The translations under genes were made by a program, and so were the position numbers. Shown here piece by piece: positions 58,547 to 64,000 of a stretch of DNA of 64,000 bases. The stretch is from Alphaproteobacteria bacterium (GTDB lineage: Bacteria; Pseudomonadota; Alphaproteobacteria; CAAGCB01; CAG-977). Each line of letters starts with the position of its first letter. The stretch's first letter is position 1. The DNA is taken from positions 186,001 through 250,000 of the forward strand of contig CAAGCB010000029.1 in the NCBI GenBank assembly GCA_900768185.1, read 5' to 3'. The notes beneath the pieces were generated by a model. It was given only the letters and a program-made list of their open reading frames with translations. It did not search any database and had not been told where the DNA came from.

Positions 58547-59212
58547 TTAAGCTCCTTGGAAACACAGCGTAATCTGTTTAAAATGAAACAGATTAACCCA
58601 AAAATTTTGTAAAACGTCATAAAAGCAAAAGAAATCTTTCTCAGATACTCTAAATCCATACTTAGCACTATCCTTAAGCTTGTCAGAATCCTTAAGCTTG
58701 TCAGAAAAATCAGAAGGATAGATAAAAAAAGAGGAAGGACATTTATATAAAAGTTCTAAAGAAATACCGTCTCCGTGTTTTATAACATTCGCGACTAGAG
58801 AAAGAACTTTAATTTTTTCAAAAGATTCTTTGAGTGATATGTTTTTAGAAAACAATTCATTAATTTCTCTGAAAGAAAACTTATTTATTTTTTCTTTTTC
58901 ATCGTCAAGCAAAGGGTGGTTGTATAAAAAATTTTTAATATCTCTTTCCCATAAACTGTATAAGCCGAGAATCAGCAATTTTGTATATTCATATTTTGTG
59001 AAATTTTGTTCATATTCTTTTTCCGCTAAAGCATTAGACCATTTTTCAGGATTTTCTTGGAAGTCCGGCAATTCTTCTTGCCTTTCTTTTTCTAAAGTTT
59101 CTTCCGAAAAAAGATCGAACACTTGCTTTGCTTTCTTTTTGAAAAAAGAAAGATGGTCGAGCATATATCCAAATGAATTCACAAAAATAGTTATTTGCTT
59201 TCTTTTTTGCAT
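58547..59212 (-). CDS. Hypothetical helical protein in an AT-rich island (possible HEPN-like)
   Basis: A 221-aa, mostly helical protein rich in Lys, Glu and Phe. The central part has LILGLYSLWERDIKNFLYN and a later LVANVIKHGDG, an order seen in some HEPN-like or abortive-infection families, but key residues cannot be confirmed. The C-terminal third carries a duplicated hexapeptide DKLKDS from an 18-bp tandem repeat. AT-rich codon use differs from neighbours, pointing to transfer. The first good Met with a weak ribosome site is at 59212. Its stop is next to the lipoprotein start. Confidence 0.6.
   Translation of the reverse strand: MQKRKQITIFVNSFGYMLDHLSFFKKKAKQVFDLFSEETLEKERQEELPDFQENPEKWSNALAEKEYEQNFTKYEYTKLLILGLYSLWERDIKNFLYNHPLLDDEKEKINKFSFREINELFSKNISLKESFEKIKVLSLVANVIKHGDGISLELLYKCPSSFFIYPSDFSDKLKDSDKLKDSAKYGFRVSEKDFFCFYDVLQNFWVNLFHFKQITLCFQGA
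58671..58706. repeat. Perfect 18-bp tandem duplication inside the AT-rich gene
   Basis: Unit TCCTTAAGCTTGTCAGAA occurs twice in direct succession, in frame within the hypothetical gene, giving the repeated DKLKDS sequence. Confidence 0.9.
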
Positions 59213-59470
59213 TGTAAATTTCCGAGTAAAATTTTTAACAATATACAAACAATTGACAAATATGTCAACGTAAATTTAAACTGGTTATAATTTAAATAAT
59301 TTGTGATTGATTGATATAATTTATTAATGTGGGCATCAAGCGAAAAAACTTTGAGAAAGAGCTAACAACCTAACTCCAAGTCCATGATTTTAGGATACGA
59401 AAGCCGATTGACTTTGACAACCCTTTTTCAGTCAGCTCCTTCCTAACGCGGTCAAATTTCGGGCAAACAG

Positions 59471-59503
59471 AAACCCGCGGAAATCAACGTTTCCGCGGGT
59501 TTT
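59471..59503 (-). terminator. Terminator downstream of tRNA-Arg
   Basis: AAACCCGCGGAAA pairs with TTTCCGCGGGTTT around a short loop. Read on the minus strand it lies a few bases past the tRNA 3' end and is followed by TTTCTGTTT. Confidence 0.75.
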
Positions 59504-59505
59504 AG

Positions 59506-59582
59506 TGGCGCGCCCAGGAGAATTCGAATCCCCAGCCTTCTGATCCGTAGTCAGATGCTCTATCCAGTTGAGCTATGGGCGC
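59506..59582 (-). tRNA. tRNA-Arg (anticodon ACG)
   Basis: A 77-nt tRNA with encoded CCA. Acceptor GCGCCCA pairs fully with TGGGCGC; the D arm starts TAGCTCAACTGG; the anticodon arm is CTGACTACGGATCAG, giving anticodon ACG; the T arm has GATTCGAAT. All helices pair as expected. tRNA 3' ends are common integration sites, and the AT-rich island lies on that side, but I see no second copy of the tRNA end to serve as an attachment repeat. Confidence 0.95.
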
Positions 59583-59775
59583 CTGAACAGGTACTGTATA
59601 TACCCTCGGCTTTGATCGATTGCAAGGATTTTTTTTCAAAAAATGCAACTTTTTTTGTTTTTTGATAAAAAATCTTGAAAAACGGCTATTTTCCGTTACA
59701 TTTAAAAAGTCGGGGGACGCTTTCGCGCTTTCCGACGGGAAAATTGCGCAATTTTCTAACGATAAGGTACTTAAA

Positions 59776-60897
59776 ATGATTCTTTCCAAAAGACTTTCCA
59801 TGGCGGCGACTTTGTTGGCTTTGACGGGCTGCGTCGGGACGGTCGGTCCCGCCGCCGACGATTATTACGCCGATGATTTCGCCATTGAAAAGACGGCTTC
59901 CCGCAAAACGGCTCCGACCGTTCGGCAAGACGCCGCCCGCCCCGCCGAAACGTACGCCGTCGGAACGGCGACCGCCGATTCGGACGTTTCCGCCTTCGCG
60001 AACGCTCAAAATTCCGAAGTCGGGAAAAGGATTGCCTCCATCGCCGCGAAATTGACGCAAATCAACGACGGCATCGTTAAAAACACCGCCGCTTTCAACA
60101 CGTTGAAAACGCAAAGCGCGCAGGAAGCCGAAACCTACTATGAAAACGTCGCCAAAATCTATGTCCGTCTGCAAAAAGGCACGACCCCCGGCAACCCCGA
60201 ACTGACCGCAATGTGGAAACAATCCGCGCAGCTGCTGACGGGCGCGGACAAGAATATGACGGAAACGGCGAAGCTTTCGACCGAAACCGTCCGCGCCAGA
60301 AACGAACTGGATTCTCTGTTAAACACGATATCGGAAACCTACATGGTTCCGGGCGCGTTGGAATCCGACCACGAAAATCTGAAAAAAGTGGAGGACGACG
60401 CGCGGCGTTTGATTATTTCCTTGGATCGTCTGACGTCTGAAATCGCGGCGCAGATTACGCGTCAGCAGCAGTATTTCAGCGCCGAAAAACAAAATATCGA
60501 TCAGCTGGACAAGGAAATCCGCAACGGCGGCATGATCAACGCGACACGTTCGGCGGCAGCAGCCGCGCCGATCGCGCTGAACGCCGTTTCCGCTTTGCCC
60601 GAAGCGAATCTGACGGGACGCCGTCCGCTGATGGTGATTCGGTTCAACAAGAAAAACATCGCCTACGAACGGTCGCTGTACGACGCGGTCAAAGCCGCGC
60701 TGGACAAGCGTCCGACAACGAATTTTGAAGTTGTCGCCGTCAGTTCCGGCAGTGCCGACGCAGCCGAAGCCGTCAAAAACGCGGAAACGGTTCGCGACAC
60801 GCTGGCGTCAATGGGGTTGCCCGAAGACCGCGTTTATTCTTCAAAAACAGAAAAAGCGGGCATCAAATCGACCGAAGTCCACTTGTATTTGAAATAA
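59776..60897 (+). CDS. Putative outer-membrane lipoprotein with coiled-coil and OmpA-like C-terminus
   Basis: A 373-aa lipoprotein with lipobox ALTGC (Cys19). The middle (about residues 80-260) is helical with coiled-coil-like segments (GKRIASIAAKLTQINDGIVK, DRLTSEIAAQITRQQQYFSA). The C-terminal about 95 residues look OmpA-like or RsbW-unlike beta-alpha (LMVIRFNKKNIAYERSLYDAV, GSADAAEAVKNAETVRDTLASM). That would suit a wall-binding lipoprotein, but no exact family is recognised. AAGG precedes the ATG. It precedes the two EAL-like genes at 21 bp distance, so they likely share a transcript. Confidence 0.65.
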   Translation: MILSKRLSMAATLLALTGCVGTVGPAADDYYADDFAIEKTASRKTAPTVRQDAARPAETYAVGTATADSDVSAFANAQNSEVGKRIASIAAKLTQINDGIVKNTAAFNTLKTQSAQEAETYYENVAKIYVRLQKGTTPGNPELTAMWKQSAQLLTGADKNMTETAKLSTETVRARNELDSLLNTISETYMVPGALESDHENLKKVEDDARRLIISLDRLTSEIAAQITRQQQYFSAEKQNIDQLDKEIRNGGMINATRSAAAAAPIALNAVSALPEANLTGRRPLMVIRFNKKNIAYERSLYDAVKAALDKRPTTNFEVVAVSSGSADAAEAVKNAETVRDTLASMGLPEDRVYSSKTEKAGIKSTEVHLYLK

Positions 60898-60918
60898 CCC
60901 GAAAGAAAGCATGACGGC

Positions 60919-62181
60919 GTGGCGACAGCGGAACAGCAGCTTTATGACAAACTGAAACGAATCGAGCCGGTGAAAGCCGCTTCCACGGCTCTTTTCGTCA
61001 AGATGTCGATGCTGAATCCCGCAAACCGCACGAAAAACCACGTCAGAATGACATTAAACGCCCTGAACGAGATGATTATCAAATCTCAATCGGGGCTTTT
61101 TGCTTTATCCAACAACGACATTGTTGTCGTCGGGCAAAACATACCTCCCGCCCTGTTGAACGAAGCCATGGCGTCCGTGCGCAACATTTTTCAATCGGAC
61201 ACGTTCGCCGCGGCTAATCCGACCGATTTTGTCAAAGCTTACGCGCTGGCTTACGATTTCGACTTTGTCGCGGGATACGCCAAAAAAGCGATCGCCGATT
61301 TGGAAAACAGGCAAAGCGGAAAGCAGGAAATTCCTCTTGCCCCCGAACATTTGGACGCGATTTTGCGCAACATTCAGGGGTTCAATATTTTAAAGGTCAT
61401 TCGCCGTCAGGAAGCCGTCGGCATTTCAAAAACGGGCGGATTTTCATCGCTGTTCACCGAATATTTCACATCTATGGCGGATTTAAAAAAAGCGATCGCC
61501 CCCGATGTGGACGTTTTATCGAACAGATGGCTGTTCCAGCATCTGAGCGAAACGCTGGACAAACGCATGCTGGGGTGCGGCGGCGACCTGATCGCCCACA
61601 CGCCCGGCGACATTTCACTGAACCTGAACATTTCCACCGTTTTCACCCCCGCCTTTGAAGCTTTTTTGACCGCTTTGCCGAACGACCGTTTCGTGGTGGT
61701 CGAAGTCGGACTGGCGGACATTTTGCAAAACACGCGCAACTATAATTACGCGCGCGATTTGTTGCGCGAATCCGGACACAGGCTGTTGATTGACGGACTG
61801 ACGCCCCTGTCGTTCGATTTCATGGATTTGACGCAGTTGAATCCCGATTTGTTGAAATTAAATTGGATTCCGTCCCTGATTACGGCGGATCTGAGCGAAA
61901 AATTGCGCCCGTTCGACCCTGAAACGTTGATTTTAATGCGATGCGAAGATGAAAACGCGATGCGTTGGGGACTGGAACACCACATCATGCGTTATCAGGG
62001 CTATTTCATCGACAAGCTGACGGCGACGCTCGCCCGTCACGGTTGCCGCGACAAAGCGAACTGCACGACGGCGCAATGTTCGGCGCGCAAAGCCTGCATC
62101 GCCGGTTCGGCGCGCGCGGTCTGCACGAATCAAAGCCGGCTGGATTTGCCGATTATCGGAAAGAAAGGAGCGGCGTCATGA
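60919..62181 (+). CDS. Degenerate EAL-domain protein, first paralogue, with C-terminal Cys cluster
   Basis: A 420-aa protein starting at GTG 60919. The N-terminal about 165 residues are a regulatory part (EQQLYDKLKRIEPVKAAST). About residues 170-370 match an EAL phosphodiesterase fold: LFQHLSETLDKRML, ISLNLNISTVF, FVVVEVGLADIL, RLLIDGLTPLSFDFMDL, LLKLNWIPSL and YQGYFIDKL. However, the EAL Glu and the DDFG Asp pair are not conserved, so hydrolysis of c-di-GMP is unlikely. After residue 372 a Cys-rich tail (CRDKANCTTAQCSARKAC) may bind metal. It overlaps the second paralogue by 4 bp. Confidence 0.7.
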   Translation: MATAEQQLYDKLKRIEPVKAASTALFVKMSMLNPANRTKNHVRMTLNALNEMIIKSQSGLFALSNNDIVVVGQNIPPALLNEAMASVRNIFQSDTFAAANPTDFVKAYALAYDFDFVAGYAKKAIADLENRQSGKQEIPLAPEHLDAILRNIQGFNILKVIRRQEAVGISKTGGFSSLFTEYFTSMADLKKAIAPDVDVLSNRWLFQHLSETLDKRMLGCGGDLIAHTPGDISLNLNISTVFTPAFEAFLTALPNDRFVVVEVGLADILQNTRNYNYARDLLRESGHRLLIDGLTPLSFDFMDLTQLNPDLLKLNWIPSLITADLSEKLRPFDPETLILMRCEDENAMRWGLEHHIMRYQGYFIDKLTATLARHGCRDKANCTTAQCSARKACIAGSARAVCTNQSRLDLPIIGKKGAAS

Positions 62182-63398
62182 TCAACCACGACGAACAGAT
62201 CCGCCGCTATGTGGCTGACGCGCTGAAATCGGGACAGCGTCAAACCGTTGTTCAGCTGAAAATATCGCAAATCGATCCCGCTTTGCGCAAAGACAGCCTT
62301 TTGTCGATGATTTTGACGGTATTCCACGACGTTTTATCGCTGTACGGTCAGGCGTTCTGTTTGAAAAACGATGATATTTTCGTTTTTTATTCGCAAAAAA
62401 TCAACGACAACACCATCAAAGCCGCCACCATCAAGACATGGCTGAATTTTTCGGACGATCCCAACGCGCGGGACGCCAAGACGCTGGAAAAGACGTACAC
62501 CTTGCCCGCGGACGGCGACGCTTTGCAGCACGAAATCGCGCGCATTGCGAACGGTCCCGCCCGCGCCGCGGTCAAAAAAGAGGAAACTCGCCGTTTCGTC
62601 CTGCCGCCAGCCATCAACAAAAACCAAAAGCTGTTCACGCCCGAAATGTTGGCGCGCGTGACGCAAGCGTTGCAAAACACGGATTTTTCAAATGTGATCC
62701 GCCGCCAGCCCGTTTGCATCATCTTGGAAGATTCAAAGCCTCAGCCTTTATTCGAAGAAGTTTTCGTATCCATTGCGGATTTAAGCGAATCGGTTCTGCC
62801 CGGTGTGTCGCTGACGGCGACGCCGTGGCTGTTTCAGGATTTGACCGAAACGCTGGACAAGCGCGTTTTACACAGCGTGTCGCAACATGACGACGGCGCT
62901 TTCCGCCGCGATTTTTCGCTGAATCTGAACATTTCGACAATTTTGTCCGAAGACTTTCGCGAATTTGACGACAATATCCGTTCCGCCATGAAAAGCTCGA
63001 TCGTTTTGGAATTGCAGCCGATCGACATTTTCAGCGATTTGCAATCGTATTTGTGCGCGCGCGACTACACCAAAAATCTGGGATATAAAATTTGCGTCGA
63101 CGGCGTAACGGCGCAAACCCTGCCCTTGATCGACCGCGAACAGCTGGGCGTCGATTACGTCAAGCTGACATGGAACGACGGTTTGCCCGACATGCTGGAA
63201 CAAAACGCTTCGTTGGGCGACAAAGTCAGAAATTACGGCGCGAACAGAACGATTTTATGCCGCGTCGACGATGAAAAGGCGTTGGATTTCGCCGAAAAAT
63301 ACGACATCACCCTGTTTCAGGGACGCTATATCCAGCATTTGCTGTATTCCGACCCGCGCAACCGCCGCGTCGGATCGACCTTGTTGCACAGACGCTGA
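62178..63398 (+). CDS. Degenerate EAL-domain protein, second paralogue
   Basis: A 406-aa protein with the same layout as the preceding gene and recognisable similarity: PWLFQDLTETLDKRVL, DFSLNLNISTIL, SSIVLELQPIDIFSDLQ, YKICVDGVTAQTLPLID, VDYVKLTWN and LFQGRYIQHLL. The catalytic Glu and Asp pair of EAL domains are absent here as well. There is no C-terminal Cys tail. AAAGGAG precedes the ATG at 62178. Tandem duplication followed by divergence is likely; they may form a heterodimer that binds c-di-GMP or another ligand without hydrolysing it. Confidence 0.7.
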   Translation: MINHDEQIRRYVADALKSGQRQTVVQLKISQIDPALRKDSLLSMILTVFHDVLSLYGQAFCLKNDDIFVFYSQKINDNTIKAATIKTWLNFSDDPNARDAKTLEKTYTLPADGDALQHEIARIANGPARAAVKKEETRRFVLPPAINKNQKLFTPEMLARVTQALQNTDFSNVIRRQPVCIILEDSKPQPLFEEVFVSIADLSESVLPGVSLTATPWLFQDLTETLDKRVLHSVSQHDDGAFRRDFSLNLNISTILSEDFREFDDNIRSAMKSSIVLELQPIDIFSDLQSYLCARDYTKNLGYKICVDGVTAQTLPLIDREQLGVDYVKLTWNDGLPDMLEQNASLGDKVRNYGANRTILCRVDDEKALDFAEKYDITLFQGRYIQHLLYSDPRNRRVGSTLLHRR

Positions 63399-63415
63399 AA
63401 TTAAAGGAGCCGCCC

Positions 63416-64000
63416 ATGTGGTACTGCCTGTCGGGAAACCGGAAATACGGTCCCTTTTCCGTTGAAGACGCCAACCGTTTCATTCAGTCCCGCCCCGACT
63501 GTCTGGTCTGGCGCGAAGGCATGCCCGAATGGACGCCCGCCGAAAGATTCGCCGCTTTGGCGAATCAAAACGAAGTATCGCCGCCGTCGGGGGCGTTTTT
63601 CGATTCCGGACTTGACTTTAAAATCCGCGGCGATGACATGCAATACGTTGAAATCGCGCTGAACGCGGGCGAATCCGTTATCGCCGAACCCGGCGCGATG
63701 ATTTACAAAGGGATTTTCGTCAAACCGTCGGCTTTGCTGGGAACAAATCGGCAGAGCTTTTTCGGAAAACTGGTCGGCGCGGGCAAGCGCGTTTTATCGG
63801 GCGAGCGGGCTTTTCTGACGGTATTCGTGAACACGGGCGACGAATTGGCGCAGGTCGCCTTTTCCGCCCCCTACCCCGGCAAAATCATTCCCGTTTCACT
63901 GGCGGGAATCGGCGGGGAACTGATTTGCCAGCGCGACAGTTTCCTTTGCGCGCAATCGGACGTCGACATCGGCGTGTTTTTTCAAAAAAAGCTGTCGACG
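63416..64000 (+). CDS. GYF_2 plus AIM24-family protein (runs off right edge)
   Basis: The first 195 residues are visible. Residues 1-45 form a GYF_2-like domain (MWYCLSGNRKYGPFSVEDA, WREGMPEWTPAERF). From about residue 65 there is an AIM24/TIGR00266-like beta domain (MQYVEIALNAGESVIAEPGAMIYK, FFGKLVGAGKRVLSGERAFLTVF, AFSAPYPGKIIPVSL). Function in bacteria is unknown. TAAAGGAG precedes the ATG. It follows the second EAL-like gene by 17 bp and probably belongs to that operon. Confidence 0.85.
   Translation, partial: MWYCLSGNRKYGPFSVEDANRFIQSRPDCLVWREGMPEWTPAERFAALANQNEVSPPSGAFFDSGLDFKIRGDDMQYVEIALNAGESVIAEPGAMIYKGIFVKPSALLGTNRQSFFGKLVGAGKRVLSGERAFLTVFVNTGDELAQVAFSAPYPGKIIPVSLAGIGGELICQRDSFLCAQSDVDIGVFFQKKLST

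Noticed and set aside
59213..59505. An integrase or attachment repeat next to tRNA-Arg
   Set aside because: No integrase frame and no second copy of the tRNA 3' end was found in the window; the gap is AT-rich but otherwise featureless.

Overview
The window looks like a chromosomal segment of a flagellated alphaproteobacterium. The evidence is a CtrA cell-cycle regulator with the family-typical Asp51 and C-terminal DNA-binding domain, divergent from fliI-fliJ. Other pointers are the gene order metK-trmB-...-rimP-nusA-ylxR-infB-rbfA, a DivL-like PAS protein next to tsaE, the addB-addA helicase-nuclease pair, an alphaproteobacterial flagellin, and GANTC (CcrM-type) sites in regulatory gaps. Codon use favours GAC/GCG/CGC, so long antisense shadow frames are common. 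I cannot name the species; a divergent, possibly host-associated Rhodospirillales-like lineage is a guess.

Layout. 1-6 kb: pyruvate kinase (cut by the window edge), aldose epimerase family protein, exported protein, sfsA, map, radC, tyrS. 6-10.1 kb: anmK, an amidohydrolase, and an ECF sigma factor operon with a small membrane protein and a metal-sensor-like periplasmic protein. 10.2-20 kb: a GANTC-rich gap with a small protein, then the translation cluster metK-trmB-STAS-rimP-nusA-ylxR-infB-rbfA-HAD. 20-22.5 kb: a PEGA lipoprotein behind a complex structured leader, an autotransporter-type barrel, and an XRE regulator. 22.6-35.5 kb: DivL-like pseudokinase, basic protein, SNase-like membrane protein, tsaE, amgK, murU, addB, addA. 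35.5-38.7 kb: D-lactate dehydrogenase and flagellin. 38.8-43.4 kb (minus): an apparent operon znuA, MEMO-AMMECR1 fusion, mutT, pgsA, glycerol dehydrogenase-like gene; znuC-znuB run divergently. 45-50.3 kb: lone secretion ATPase, GalT-like DUF4921 protein opposite a glycogen synthase, and a secreted CMD-cupin protein behind a MerR-type promoter. 50.3-56.9 kb: TM2 protein, LplT-Aas-type fusion, ctrA, fliI, fliJ.

57-59.6 kb is a scar. It holds an ArdC remnant, the tail of a phage/plasmid-like gene, a 41-codon fragment of a copper ATPase or chaperone, two AT-rich foreign-looking genes, and tRNA-Arg(ACG). 59.7-64 kb holds a lipoprotein, two tandem paralogous degenerate EAL-domain proteins, and a GYF_2-AIM24 protein that runs off the right edge.

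How the genes work together. AnmK, AmgK and MurU supply three steps of anhydro-MurNAc recycling. CtrA, the DivL-like protein, flagellin and FliI/FliJ form a cell-cycle and motility theme. ZnuABC imports zinc, with a MEMO-AMMECR1 fusion translationally coupled to ZnuA. The items most worth a second look are the structured leader at about 20.36-20.53 kb, the DivL-like protein with Arg at the phospho-acceptor site, the exported MEMO-AMMECR1 fusion, and the paired degenerate EAL proteins.
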